Below are positions 1 to 10,767 of a stretch of DNA of 64,000 bases, piece by piece (within the stretch, counting starts at the first letter, position 1; the number at the start of each line of letters is the position of its first letter). Location: positions 200,001 to 264,000 of the forward strand of contig CAUYUJ010015714.1 of the NCBI GenBank assembly GCA_963575745.1, given 5' to 3'. This DNA is from Prorocentrum cordatum (lineage: Eukaryota > Sar > Dinophyceae > Prorocentrales > Prorocentraceae). Made by a program: the position numbers and the translations under genes. The notes below the pieces were generated by a model that worked only from the letters and a program-made list of their open reading frames with translations, was not told the DNA's origin and made no database searches.

Positions 1-166
1 CCTCGTCCTTCTCCTCCTCGTCCTTCTCCTCCCCCTCCCCCCCCTCCTCCTCCTCCTCCTCCTCCTCCTCCTCCTCCTCCTCCTCCTCCTCCTCCTCCTC
101 CTCCCCCTCCTCCTCGTCCTCATCCTCTCCTCCTCCTCCTCCTCCTCCTCCTCCTCCTCCTCTTCT
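1..166. repeat. (TCC)n microsatellite
   Basis: Near-pure pyrimidine triplet tract of TCC with scattered TCG and CCC units, already running when the window opens, so its left end is unknown. ORFs across it are poly-Arg or poly-Gly artefacts. Confidence 0.95.
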
Positions 167-186
167 TAATGGGGGGGGCGGTGTTC

Positions 187-545
187 GAACGTTTTCGTAA
201 GTCTTCAACCATTTTCGAAAGTTCTCGGTACCGGGGATGGTTTCCAGCAGCTGCTCCTCGCCGGGGGCGGTGCTGGGGGTGCGCGCGGGTCGTCCCGGAC
301 GGCCGCCGAGAGGCCCGAGCTGTGGCCCGCAAGCCAGGGAGCGGACGATCAGGACCAGCGTTGGGGGGGAGAGCTATAGCAGGGGATGCATGGGGATGCA
401 TGGACTCCCGGTTTCCGGACGTTTTCGTATGTTCCCGAAGGCGTTCCATTCTTGGGGTGCGTCATCACAGCAGCTGCGCCTTGCCGAGAGGTGCTTGTGG
501 GCGCCCAGGTCGTCCCGAACGGCCGCTGGGGAGCCGAGGGGGAAT
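187..545. repeat. Two diverged tandem copies of a ~140-bp segment
   Basis: The stretch at about 187-330 recurs at about 415-545. Shared landmarks are GTTTTCGTA near the left end, CAGCAGCTGC in the middle and GGTCGTCCCG followed by ACGGCCGC near the right end. The copies differ by many substitutions and small indels, so the duplication is old. No coding signal is convincing in any frame. Confidence 0.6.
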
Positions 546-685
546 CTGAAAACCAGGAGGCAACGCTAAGGCTTCCCCTTTTCTTCGCCTCTCGCGTCCG
601 CGCCTTCATTTGCTTCGTTGCGTCCAACGGTTGCCCTACCGCTGCTTGAATCCAAGTGGCCGCTGACGAAAAGAGTTAGCCCCAA

Positions 686-819
<134 letters not shown>

Positions 820-1609
820 CGGGCCCGGCTCCCCTCTCCCTCTTGCCCGCGCCAGGCCTCCTCTCCCTCCCCCGTGCATTGCGGCTGAAATCGCGTTTCG
901 TGCATCCCACCTACACCTCATCGCCAGCGCAGCGACTCTGCCTAGCCGCCGACGGAGAAAAGTGTGTGTGTGTGTGTGTATTACCTCGCGCGCTGCCTGT
1001 GTCGGCCCTCATTAACGCCGCCTGCGTTGTATTGAAGAGCTTCGGTGGACAAGCCCTCGTTGGCGCTAACACACGTTCGGGGGATCATCGGAGAAACGCC
1101 CTGTGGGCGCCACTTTGGCTTTCCTGAACCTTCCTGAACCGGTGTTTGTTTTGAGGGACCCTCCTTGGGCCCACCTGACGGATCTGCTCAACTCCAGCTC
1201 GACGGAAGCCCGCCTCTGGCTCGATTCGAGTCGACGGATCTCCAGCGCAGCATCGGCGCATCAATGGAGCGAGTGGCTCCAGGAAGGTCCCCAGAACGAG
1301 CATGATGTGTGTTCGGAGAGGCAAGGCAAGACTGACTTCGTGCGCCACCTTGGCCCTTCTGGGGCCGTCTGTGCCCTAATTACCCTTCCTCGCAGGGGCA
1401 ACGTTCGGGGAACTAGTCTCAGGTCAGGAGGAGAAGCGTCGACCCCCCAATCGCCGACTGATCGCCGACACGTGCCTGAAAGGCCCCCCGCCCAGGAACG
1501 TGCGATTTTTCGCTATCGGGGGGCAACCGCCGATCTATCGGCGGTGCATCGTCGAGTCCCGATCGATGTTCCCCCCCCCTGGTGCCAGTTCCCACTTATC
1601 GTTTTTCCA
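820..1609. other. No supported feature
   Basis: Ordinary GC-rich sequence between two microsatellites. A 263-codon open frame begins at 1103 but runs into the downstream TCC tract as poly-Ser and shows no recognisable motif. Nothing else is supported. Confidence 0.4.
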
Positions 1610-1706
1610 CTCCTCCTCTCCTCCCCCTCGTCCTCCTCCTCCTCCTCCTCGTCCTCCTCCTCCTCCTCCTCCTCCTCCTCCTCCTCCTCCTCCTCCTCCT
1701 CCTCCC
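1610..1706. repeat. (TCC)n microsatellite
   Basis: TCC triplet tract with a few TCG units, of the same type as the tract at the window start. Confidence 0.95.
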
Positions 1707-2939
1707 CCCCTTCGTCATTCTCTAGCGAGCGCCGCGCCTCGGGGAAGGTCAGGCGCGGGCGGCAGGTGGTCGGACCCTTCGGCGGCACGCCAGACGAACA
1801 GCACGGCAATTGCTTGGAGTGGCGCCGGAACTCGGAAACAGGAACGTATACATTACCAGTGGCGGGCTGTTTTTCAATCCCAGGATTTTTTTAGGGTCGG
1901 GGGCGACGTCGTGGTGGTGTGGTGTATACTTGTTTCCCAGTTTCCCCGTGGAAGCAACAACACATGTATATATCAGGATGCCGTATACACCAGAATCCGT
2001 GTTCTTGTGCGAATCTAAGTGCGGGACCAGAAAAAAGCATCGGTATAAAATCCGGTTCCTGAAAAACGTCATCCCCTGGCGCGCTAGGGATTTCGGTCCA
2101 GCGCCGACACAAGAGATCTGCGCGAACCTCCGAATGCTCATGCTTATTCGTTTATGCCCTTCGTGCGTTCCTGTGCTATTGTTTTATGCTTCTGGGTCTT
2201 CTCTGTCGTCTTATATCCGAGCGCCCCGGGTCATAAAACACCCCCGCCCCTTATATTACCGGAAAGTTGACGATCCCAGGCCAAGGCAGAGTTTGTTGGG
2301 GGCCGGGGGCAAGGGGCGGCGAGGCCGAATTTCACGATCGCTGGGGAAAGTATACATAGAAGTTGTTATCTTCTTGTGTTGGGTAGCAGCGCGATCACTA
2401 ACGTGCGGCAAGGAGGTGGGATTCTCACCATTTCAGGCCGCATGGGCGTACACTTCGAGACCGTGCGCAACAGAGGCTTTCTGGCGCGCTCCGCCAAGGA
2501 CTTCCCTGCGCAGGGCGAGCTCTAGGTCTCTGCCGAGAAAAGCCGGAGTGCTGGGGACCGACAGTCTCGAAGCCGCAGTTATTTCTTCCGTCGGGACTCG
2601 CATCCGCACGCGCAAGCTCTGAAGCCCCCCGAGGAAAGCATCCCATCCCGACTTCCGTCCATGCGAGCTGTGCCGGGACGAGAATTTCCCCCCCCCCCCC
2701 CTCCCCCAGACCCCGAGATATCCCCCGGCGGGTATGATTCTCAGGGGCGTTCGGTGAGGTATTGTCCTCGCTCTTGCGGCCGTGCTTCGAACGTATGGTT
2801 TTGCTCTGCAGCGCGGCCACCCTCCGCTAGCGGCGCCGAGTCCCCCATCCCGTGGGAAGCTCAGCGAAGGCGGGAGGCTTAAATCGGGCGTCTTCCTCTA
2901 CAGGAGGAACGTTCAAACATAGTACTAACAACAAAGAAG
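1707..2939. other. No supported gene; poly-C run near 2689-2705
   Basis: Somewhat lower GC than its surroundings. A 270-codon frame from 1810 and a 130-codon reverse frame from 2141 overlap one another and carry no recognisable domain. A C homopolymer lies near 2689-2705. Confidence 0.35.
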
Positions 2940-2983
2940 AGGAATAATCATAATAATAATAAGAAGAAGAAGAACAACATATA
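2940..2983. repeat. A-rich AAT/AAG microsatellite
   Basis: Imperfect AAT, AAG and AAC triplets followed by ATATAGTATAG. It is one of the few AT-rich spots in the window. Confidence 0.7.
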
Positions 2984-3289
2984 GTATAGGGGACGTTCTT
3001 TTGAGCCTTGCTTGAGCATGTTGGGGCATGTTAGTTGCATGTTATTGTTTATTCTGGGGCATTTAGTGACTATATTTTATTTGTCATCCAAAATTCCCCT
3101 GCAGGAGGACAGGCCCGACTGAACGGGAGGCCCGGGAGGCGAGCCGAGGCCCAGGCGGCCCGGGCGGAGATGCAGGGCGCGGAGGACCAGGCGAGCCTCT
3201 CTCTAGTCGAGCCGAGCGGCGCACGGCCGGCCGGCTTCCAGCACCGCACGCCGGGGTGCCACTCCCAGACCCCCTCGAGCTATGGAAAC

Positions 3290-3672
3290 ATCACGACGGG
3301 AGGTTTGTCACTATTTTTGGACTCTGGAAGCCCTTACCGGCCCTCGGGACCGTCAAACAACGATTCAGGATGAAAAATTGGTCCAGGGGAATGTGTCCTG
3401 ACCGCTGGGGGTCGACGTCATGAACAAAATCATGACGTCGGGGGTCTGGGCTCCCTGGGGGGGGCATATGCGGAACCGGCGCCGGCATGTTCCTGGTCGG
3501 AAGCCGTCGGCCAGCCTAGTCCCGCTCGATCCGACCCCTGCAGACATGATCGCGGCTAAAAAAAAATCAGGACGGCAGGTTCTTCACTTTTGTCGGCCCC
3601 AGGGGGGCCCTCGCCGGGCCTCGGGACCGTTAAACAACGACTCCAGATGCAAAACCGGTCCCAGGGAAAGGG
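3290..3672. repeat. Duplicated ~110-bp segment with a palindrome between the copies
   Basis: The segment at about 3290-3400 recurs at about 3566-3672. Shared blocks are CGGGACCGT followed by AAACAACGA, and GGTCC followed by AGGGRAA. Between them, 3414-3439 is a perfect 10-bp inverted repeat, GACGTCATGA and TCATGACGTC, around a 6-base loop. Confidence 0.65.
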
Positions 3673-4028
3673 TCCGGATTTCCGGGGACGCCGCATTGGA
3701 AAAGTCAGAACGTCGCATGTCTGGCATTTGATCCCACGCCATCAGGTTTGAATTAGGGCTTCATCCGGACTGCTCCAGCTCCGTGGCCTTTTTCATCGAA
3801 TCGTTGCGGCAAAGACCTTCCATCGGTTGCCTGCCGCTGCGCGCCACAGCCTTTGCGGCGCCGATGCCCCCCCCCCCCCCGACGGAGGTCGTGGAGCTGC
3901 GGGGCACGGACCCCTTCACCGCGCCATGCGCCGTGCCCGCGCGACCGCCCCTGCTGCGGCCCGCGTCGGAGGACGGGGCCGCCGACGAGAGCGCGGAGGA
4001 TCTGCTGCCGCGTCGCCGTAGCTGCCGT

Positions 4029-4037
<9 letters not shown>

Positions 4038-4075
<38 letters not shown>

Positions 4076-4089
4076 TCGTCGTCGTCGTG
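4038..4089. repeat. (GTC)n microsatellite
   Basis: About 17 GTC/CGT triplets, running directly into a head-like module of the composite repeat family. Confidence 0.95.
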
Positions 4090-4290
4090 ATTGGTGAACC
4101 TTTATTATTAAACACTTGTTGCCGATGGATTGTTGGACCCCCTGAAAGCGCTTTCGTGCCCTCGCCTAGATGCCGGCTGCACTTCCTTTTGGAAATTCGG
4201 ATCGCGCTCGGGCGTTTCGGGGTTCCGCCAACACTGGCCCCCCAACAGCAGCGCTCCGGCTCGATACTTCCTCCTTTCGCATTCGGGGCT
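4090..4290 (+). repeat. Composite-repeat head module, diverged copy
   Basis: Carries the family signature: an ATTATT...TTGTTG stretch, then GGACCCCCTGAAAGCGC, then TTTTGGAAATTC, then a GGCCCCCCAACAGCAGCGC block and GATACTTCCTC. Related heads are at 5120, 5326, 6040, 7835, 9130, 10600, 26655 and 27740. No coding capacity is evident. Confidence 0.6.
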
Positions 4291-4429
4291 GGGGCTTGGC
4301 GCTCCCGCTCGATACTTCCGTTTTTTTTCCAAGACTCCCAGGAGGCCCCGAGGCTTCCCTAGTCCTAGTTGAAACTTCATTATTATGAGTGGCACGTGTG
4401 CCGTGGCTCTTGCACAATCAGACAACGAA

Positions 4430-4925
4430 GGACAGAGGAGGAGGACGAACCAGGGGAGGAGGACGAACCACGAACCACGAGAAAAAGGGTTCCGCGGCCC
4501 AGGGGAGCTGCCCTGAGAGGCCCGGGTGGGAAGAACCAGGGGAGGAGGACGAACCACGGACGACGAAAATGAAGGCTTCCGCGGCCCAGGGGAGCTGCCC
4601 TGAGAGGCCCGGGGAACAAACCACCAACCACGAAACTAGAGGCTTCCGCGGCCCAGGGGAGCTGCCCTGAGAGGCCTCGAGGGAAAGAACCAGGGGAGGA
4701 GGACGAACCACGAGCGACGAAACTAAAGGCTTCCGCGGCCCAGGGGAGCTGCCCTGGGAGGCCCGAGAGACGAACCACGAACCACGAAAATAAAAGGTTC
4801 CGCGGCCCAGGGGAGCTGCCCTGGGAGGCCCAAAAGACGAACCACGAACCACGACAATATACATGGTTCCGCGGCCCAGGGGAGGTGCCCTGGAGGGCCC
4901 GTGGGGAAAGTTCAAGGCCCAGGGA
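4430..4925. repeat. Minisatellite of ~75-bp units
   Basis: About six units built on CCGCGGCCCAGGGGAGCTG followed by CCCTGRGAGGCC and a purine-rich spacer containing GAACCACGA. Unit cores start near 4493, 4578, 4651, 4731, 4800 and 4867. A degraded continuation reaches about 5100. ORFs on both strands simply translate the repeat. Confidence 0.9.
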
Positions 4926-5104
4926 AGCAGGGGAAGGTCAGCGGGTGGTCCAGGCGCCAGGAAAACCAGGCCAGGCGGGGGGGCAGCGGGAGGCCATGGT
5001 CCAGAGCCCAGGGAAGCCAGGAATCCACGGGAGGCGGTCAGGGGAAGAGGACGAACCAGGGGAGGAAGACGAACCACGAACCACGAACATAGAAAGATCC
5101 GAGC

Positions 5105-5250
5105 TCTAGAACACACTTGCGCAAGGAACGATTATTATCGTTGGACGCCCTGAATGCGCTTTCGCGCTCTCGCGCCTGCTCCGCGCGACCTCGCTCTCGC
5201 TCGCGTCCTGGGGCGTTGCGTCGCCGCCGCCGCCGCCACCGCAGCCGCCT

Positions 5251-5308
<58 letters not shown>

Positions 5309-5590
5309 TGTCGTTGTCGTCGCTAAACAATGACTACTGCTGGACAGCCTGAATGCGCTCTCGCGCCTGCTCCGCGCGACCTCGCTTTCGCTCGCGTCCT
5401 GGGGCGTGGCGTCGTCGCCGTCGTCGCCACCGCCGCCGCCGCCGCTGCCGCCATCGTCGTCGTCGTGGGCCGCCGGGGGCCTCTGGGAACTCTTGGGCAC
5501 AGTTAGGGCAAGTTTTTTGAGGAAGAGTTCAGGGAGGAGGAGGAGGAGGAGGAGGAGGACGACGACGAGCCCCAGCGCCATCATAAAGCG
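5105..5590 (+). repeat. Two tandem head-like modules with (CGT)n and GGA blocks
   Basis: GGACGCCCTGAATGCGC at about 5140 and GGACAGCCTGAATGCGC at about 5341 start two closely related modules, each continuing into CGCGCGACCTCGCT and then a CGT/CGC triplet tract (5220-5322 and 5410-5466). A GGA/GAC tract follows at 5533-5570. They belong to the composite repeat family. Confidence 0.65.
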
Positions 5591-5965
5591 GCCGACGCAA
5601 GAGCGGTCCGCGAGAAGGGGTCGAACGCTGAGGGGCCTAAGCTCTGAAGTTTCTCTCAGATGCGCTGGGTGTTCTCCACGGGCCCCCCCAAAAGCAGTTT
5701 GTGAGGCCTCTCTCCCAGGTCTTCGGCCGCTCAGGCGTCGTGATACCTACAAGCAAAGTTTGGGCAAGGTGATCGCGAAAAAGCTGTGCCATCCAGGCTG
5801 GAGATGCTGATGTGCCACGGAAAAGGTGATGTCGAGATCATCTCGGGTGAGATATAAGGGAGGGGGAGTCTCGGACCCCCGCGCACAATAAACATACCTC
5901 ATGGAGGGGGAAGCTATAGTGATGGATGCGTGCTGCATAGAGAAGCGTAAATCATTCGGGCAGCA
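5591..5965. other. No supported feature
   Basis: Non-repetitive stretch between two repeat modules. Short ORFs only; nothing recognised. Confidence 0.35.
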
Positions 5966-6036
5966 TGATTGCTGTTGTTGTTGTTGGTGTTGGTGTTGGT
6001 GTTGGTGTTGGTGTTGGTGTTGTTGTTGTTGAACCC
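5966..6036. repeat. (GTT)/(GGTGTT) microsatellite
   Basis: TTG triplets with a GGTGTT hexamer phase. It immediately precedes a head module, the position such a tract occupies in every unit of the composite family. Confidence 0.93.
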
Positions 6037-6480
6037 TGAATGAAGAACAATTATTGTTGAACCTTCCTCTGGTTACAATTTTGCTTGTTCAATTGAAGTG
6101 TTTCCCCCGGGGCTCGCACCCCGCTTTTAAGCAGGGAAAGTCACGGGGCTCAAACTGGGTTGTTGGCCCCCGGATTACAAAAACAACGGCAACCGCTTGA
6201 GACGTCCTTACGATTTAGCCAGAAACCCCGCTCCCGCTCAAGGTTTCTTCGCATTTTACGCAGGAGTCGCGCTCTCGCTTGGGACCCCCTTGCATGTTAT
6301 GCAGGAGTCGCTCTCTCGGCGGTCTGGAGTCGCGCTCTCGCTGGGGACTCGCTTGCAATTTACTCAAGAATCGCGCCCTTGCATCGCAATTTCCCATAAT
6401 TCACACACGCGCCGCGCTCCCAGCACCCAGGCACCCAGGCGTCGCGCTCACGCTTACGACTCCCTCGCAGCTTACGTATG
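6037..6480 (+). repeat. Composite repeat unit A: head and 40-bp body repeats
   Basis: The head runs TGAACCCTGAATGAAGAA, ATTATTGTTGAACC, AATTGAAGTG, GGGGCTCGCACCC and GGCCCCCGGATTACAA. The body then repeats a roughly 40-bp motif of the type GGGACTCGCTTGCAATTTA, CTCAAGAATCGCGC and CTCTCGC. It opens the first complete tandem unit, about 5966-7780. Confidence 0.75.
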
Positions 6481-7500
6481 AATCGGGATCTCGCTGCCCG
6501 TCGCGGCCCCGTTGCAGCCCTTGGTGGCCCCCTCGCTCCCCTGAGAGAACCAATCGCTGCCTTTTGTGGACCCGTTGCAGCCCTTCGTGGCCACCCGCTG
6601 CCCATCGTGGCCCCGTTGCAGCCCTTCGTGGCCCTGTCGCTGCCCTTCGTGGACCCGTTGCAGCCCTTCGTGGTCCCATACGCATGCCTTTTGTGGCCCC
6701 CTCGCTGTTTTTTCGTGTCCCCGTTGCAGCTCCTGGTGTCCCCCATCGCTGCTCTTCGTGGCCCCATTGCAGCCCTTCGTAACCCTCTCGCTGCCCCTCG
6801 TGGCCTCGTTGCAGCCCTTCGTGGTCCCCTCGCTGCCCCTCGTGGCCCCCATCGCTGCCCTTCGTGGCACCCTCGCTGCTCTTCGTGGCCCCGTTGCAGC
6901 CCTTCGTAACCCTCTCGCTGCCCCTCGTGGCCCCGTTGCAGTTCTTCATGGTCTCCTCGCTGCCCTTCGTGGCCCCCATCGCTGCCCTTCGTGGCCCCCT
7001 CGCGGCCCTTCGTGGCCCCGTTGCAGCCCTTCGTGGCCCCCTCGCAGCTTTTCGTGACCGCATACATCTATGCTCTTTGTGGCCCCCGCTCGTTCGCACC
7101 AGTCGTTGCCCTATATGCATGCGCCTCGTGGCCCCGTTGCTATCCTCGTCGGCCCCCATCGCTGCCCTTCGTGGCCCCGTTGGTGCCCTCAGTGGCCCCG
7201 TCGTTGCCCTCCGCGGCCCAATATACGTATGCCCTTCGTGGCCCCCTCTCGTTCGTGCCCGTCGTGGCCCCATATGCATGCCCTTCGTGGCCCCGCTGTC
7301 GCCCTTTGTGGCGCCCTCGCTGTTCTACGTGGCCCCGTTGCTACCCTCGGTGTCCCCGTCGTTGCTTTCTGTGGCCCCGCATTATCTGCCCTTTGTGGCT
7401 CCCGTTCGTTCGCGCCCTTCGTGGCCCCATATGCATGCCCTTCGTGGTCCCCGTTGTCGCCCTTTGTGGCCCACTTTCCTGCCCTCCGTGGCCTCGCAGT
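6481..7500 (+). repeat. 21-bp minisatellite CGTGGCCCC(G/C)TTGCAGCCCTT, array 1
   Basis: About 45 to 50 imperfect units alternate GTTGCAGCCCTTCGTGGCCC with CTCGCTGCCCTTCGTGGCCC, with occasional ATATGCATGCCCTT variants. The period is a multiple of three, so all six frames stay open and produce spurious ORFs of up to 292 codons. It occupies the same place in unit A as array 2 (9571-10310) does in unit C. Confidence 0.92.
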
Positions 7501-7639
7501 CGCTGTCGCTGTCGCGTTCGCTCGTCGTCGTCGTCGTTGTGGTCGGGGTCCCCTGTCCGTCTCTCTTGGGGTCGGGCTGCCGCCGATAAGCCCTGCCGCT
7601 GGCCAGGCCGACGCTCCGCGGCCGCTCCGCCGTTCGCCG

Positions 7640-7825
7640 GGGCCTGGCCTGCAGGGAAGAAAGATATACCCCCAAAAAGGGTTCGATCGAAGACGAACAG
7701 GACGGGTATCGAGGGCTCGGTCAATACACGTTGAATGACATTCGAGCAGATAGGAGCGAACAGTCTTACTATATTTTCTGTTGTTGCTGCTTCTGCTGCT
7801 GCTGCTGATGTTGTTGTTGTTACTG
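7640..7825 (+). repeat. Conserved tail module plus (TTG/CTG)n
   Basis: Tail of unit A: GGGAAGAAAG, CCCCCAAAAAGGGTTCGAT, GAAGACGA, GGGTATCGAGGG, ACACGTTGAATGACA, then GAGCGAACAGTCTTA, followed by TTG/CTG triplets at 7778-7825. The same ordered blocks recur at 8945, 10455, 26805 and 28300. Confidence 0.8.
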
Positions 7826-7829
7826 AATT

Positions 7830-8500
7830 CACTTCTGACAAATAATTATTGTTGATCCCACCATCACCGGTACATGCTTTTTTTTTCTCCATCAAAGTGT
7901 GCCCCTCTACGCTCGCACCTTGTTTTTTGTCAGGGAAGGTCTTCGTGCTCAAACTGGGCCTTGGCCCCCCGGATTACAACAACAACGGCTCCCGCCTGAG
8001 ACTTCTTTCAAATTTATTCAGTACCCCGCTCCTGAGACTTTCTCACAATTTACTCAGGATCGGCGCTCCCGCCTGTGATTTCCTCGCAATTTAGTCAGGA
8101 CCCCCGCTCCCATTTGAGACTTCTCAGAATTTACTCAGGAACGGTGCTCCTTCTTGAGAGTTCCTCGCAGTTTAATCGAGACCTCCTATTAATTTAATCA
8201 AGGCCCCCGCTCCCGCCAGATATCCCCTCGCATTTTATTCAGGAATTGCGCTCTCGCCTGCGATTTCCATGCAATTTATTCAGGAATCGCGCGTTCGACG
8301 TCCAGGAAACACGCTGCGCCAAGGCGCCAAGGACGCCGCTACAATTTACTTAGTAATCGCGCTCCCGCCATACGCAGGCGTCCCGTTTGAATGTCCCACC
8401 CGCCCGACCCGCCCGTCAGGGGATCGCCGGCCCGTCGTGGGCTCCCGCCCGAGGCTTTCTTCAGGAACCGCGTTTTCGTCTAGGACTTCCTCGAAAGTTC
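7830..8500 (+). repeat. Composite repeat unit B: head and 40-bp body repeats
   Basis: The head begins AATTATTGTTGATCCCACC, continues with the AAGTGTG...GCTCGCACC block and ends GGCCCCCCGGATTACAAC. The body holds about ten imperfect copies of an Nx40-bp motif: CCTGAGACTTCCTCACAATT, then TACTCAGGAATCGCGCTC. Confidence 0.75.
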
Positions 8501-8504
8501 ACGC

Positions 8505-8860
8505 TCTTATCTTCCTGCTCCTCCTCCCTCTTCCTCCTCCCTCCTCTCCTCCCTTCTCTCTCCCTCCTCTCTTCCCTCATCCTTCTGCCTCTCTGCCCTA
8601 TCCCCCCGTCCCTCCTCTCCTTCCTCCCTTCTCCCTCCCGTCTCCTGCCTCCTCCCTTCCTCTTTATTTCGCTCTCGCTCCCCTCTCTCTCTCTCTTTCT
8701 ATCTCTCTCGCTTTCTCTCTCTCTCTCTCTTTCTGTCTCTGCCTCTAATCAACCGCCCCCCTCTTCGCTCTTTCTCTCCTGGCGTTTTCCCTCTTCCTTC
8801 GTCCCTTCCCCTCCATTCCTCCCATTATCCCTCGTTCCCCCCTACTCTTTTTACAGAGCC
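8505..8860. repeat. Pyrimidine-rich (CT/CCT) tract
   Basis: Strand-asymmetric C/T tract of about 350 bp, including CT dinucleotide repeats around 8680-8745. It lies where the 21-bp minisatellite sits in units A and C, so it may be a substitute low-complexity filler. Leu/Ser/Pro ORFs across it are artefacts. Confidence 0.85.
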
Positions 8861-8939
8861 CACGCCTATTCCAATGGCGGGCACATGTACGCCCACGAAG
8901 GATTGTCCGCCCGTTCAGGTTTGCCCGCCTGTCTAAGCT

Positions 8940-9118
8940 CGCCGCCCATCGCAAAAAGAAAGAATCCCCCCCCCAAAGGGGTGTGTTCGAATTCAAAAAA
9001 AAGCGGGTATCGATGGTGTGGGGGGGGACACGTTTTGAATGACACACGGGCAAGTAAGAGCGAACAGTCTTAGAATGATTGTTGCTGTTGCTGTTGTTTT
9101 TGTTGTTGTTGTTCAGCC
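8940..9118 (+). repeat. Conserved tail module of unit B plus (TTG)n
   Basis: Ordered blocks match the other tails: AAAGAAAG, CCCCCCAAAGGGG, AGCGGGTATCGATGG, ACACGTTTTGAATGACAC, GAGCGAACAGTCTTAGAA, ATGATTGTTG, then TTG/CTG triplets at 9076-9116. Confidence 0.8.
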
Positions 9119-9570
9119 CTCATGTCTGAAGAATGGTTATTGTCGATCCCTTCCGCCTGGTGCACATCGTATTTTTTCCATCGAAGTGTCCCTCCTGGGG
9201 CTCGCAGCCTGTTTTTTCGTTGGGGAACGTCTTGAGGCTCAAAATGTGTTGCTGGCCCCCGGTTTACAACAGCTGCGGCTCCCGCCTGGTACTTCCTCAC
9301 CTTGTATTGAAGAATCGCGCTCCCTCCTGAGACGTCCTCGCATTTTATTAAGAATCGCGCTCTCTCCTGGGAATTCAATCAGACAAAAGATTCAGGATTC
9401 GCTTTCCCGGAGCTCTGGAGTTGCGTTTTCGCTGTCAATATATTCAAGAATAGCGCCCTTACGTTGGAAACTACCGCAATGTACTCAAGCGCCGCGCTCC
9501 CGGCATTCAGGCATTCAGGAGTCGCGCTCACGCTTAGGACTCCTTCACTTATTATTTCAATATCGGGATC
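9119..9570 (+). repeat. Composite repeat unit C: head and body
   Basis: The head is GAAGAATGGTTATTGTCGAT, TTTCCATCGAAGTGTCC, GGGGCTCGCAGCC and GGCCCCCGGTTTACAAC. The body repeats the ATCGCGCTC-type motif. This is the third head-to-tail unit. Confidence 0.75.
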
Positions 9571-10310
9571 TCGCTGCCCTTCGTGGCCCCGTTGCAGCCC
9601 TTCGTGGCTTCCTCGCTGCCCTTCGTGGGCCCATGGCAGCCATTCGTGGCCCCCTCGCTGCCCTTCGTGGCCCCGTTGCAACCCTTCGTGGCCCCCTCGC
9701 GGCCCTTCGTGGCCCCGTTGCAGCCCTTGGTGGCCCCCTCGCTTTGTTTTGCGGCCCCGTTGCAGCCTTTCGTGGCCCCCTCGCTGCCCCTCGCGGTCCC
9801 GTTGCATCCCTTCGTGGCCCCCTCGCTGCCCTTCGTGGCCCCCTCGCTGCCCCTCGTGGCCCCATGTGTGTATGCCCTTCGTGGCCTGCGCTCGTTCGTG
9901 CCCGCCGTGGCCCCATATGCATGCCTTTCGTGGCCCCGCTGTCGCCATTCGTGGCCCCCTCGCTGTCCCTCGTGGCCCCGATGCTGCCCTCCGTGGCCCC
10001 GTCCTTGCCCTCCGCGGCCCAATATACGTATACCCTTCGTGGCCCCCGCTCGTTCGCGCCCGTCGTGGCCCCATGTGCATGCCCTTCGTGGCCCCGCTGT
10101 CGCCCTGTGTGGCCCCCTCGCTGTCCTTCGCGGCCCAGTTGCTACCCTCAGTGGTGTTGTCGTTGCTTTCTGTGGCCCCGCATTGTCTGCCCTTTGTGGC
10201 TCCTGCTCGTTCGCGCTTTTCGTGACCCTATATGCATGCCCTTCGTGGTCCCCGTTGTCGCCCTTCGTGGCCTACTTCGTGCCCTTCGTGGCCTTGCTGT
10301 CGTTCTCTCT
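9571..10310 (+). repeat. 21-bp minisatellite, array 2
   Basis: About 33 imperfect units of the CTTCGTGGCCC...GTTGCAGCC type, paralogous to the array at 6481-7500 down to the variant units with ATATGCATGCC and AATATACGTAT. Both arrays end in the same CGTCGTCGTGGTCGG / CTCTTGGGGTCGGG block before the tail. Confidence 0.92.
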
Positions 10311-10319
10311 CTCGCTTTC

Positions 10320-10600
10320 GCTTTCGCTCGTCATCGTCGTCGTGGTCGGTCCCCTGTCCGTCCCTCTTGGGGTCGGGTTGCCGCCGATCAGCGCTGCCGC
10401 TGGCCAGGCCGACGGTCCGCGGTCGCCCCGCCGCTTGCCGGGGCCTGGCCTGCAGGGAAGAAAGGTATACCTCCCAAAAGGGGTAAGATCGAAGACGAAG
10501 AGGGCGGGTATGGAGTTTTTGGGAGATGCGCGTTAACGGACACTCGAGCCGATAAAAGCGAACAGTCGTTTAATGATTGTTGTTCTCGGGTGTCAATTAC
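10320..10600 (+). repeat. Post-array block and tail module of unit C
   Basis: 10340-10455 closely repeats 7530-7650 (CCTGTCCGTCTCTCTTGGGG-type block, GGGGCCTGGCCTGCAGGG). The tail follows: GAAGAAAGGTATACC, AAGACGAAGAGGGCGGGTAT, GCGAACAGTCGTTTAATGAT, TGTTGTT. Confidence 0.8.
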
Positions 10601-10765
10601 GAAACAATTATGATTGCTGGACCCCCCAGGCGCCTTGGCGCTCTCTCTTCGGTGCCGGCTACATTTTCATTGAAAATGAGGCTCGCGCTCGAGCGGGTGT
10701 GGTGGGCGCCAAAACGGGCCCCCTTAACAACAACAGCAACAACAACAACAACAATCATTTAAGAC
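10600..10765 (+). repeat. Head of a fourth unit, ending at inverted (CAA)n
   Basis: AACAATTATGATTGCTGGAC, GGTGCCGGCTACATTTTC and GGGCCCCCTTAACAACAAC form a head. It then meets (CAA)n and CAATCATTTAAGACT, which is the reverse complement of a tail end, so orientation flips here. Confidence 0.65.
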
Positions 10766-10767
10766 TG

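Noticed and set aside
6360-7589. ORFs of 235-292 codons on both strands
   Set aside because: They are translations of the 21-bp minisatellite; all six frames stay open because the unit length is a multiple of three.
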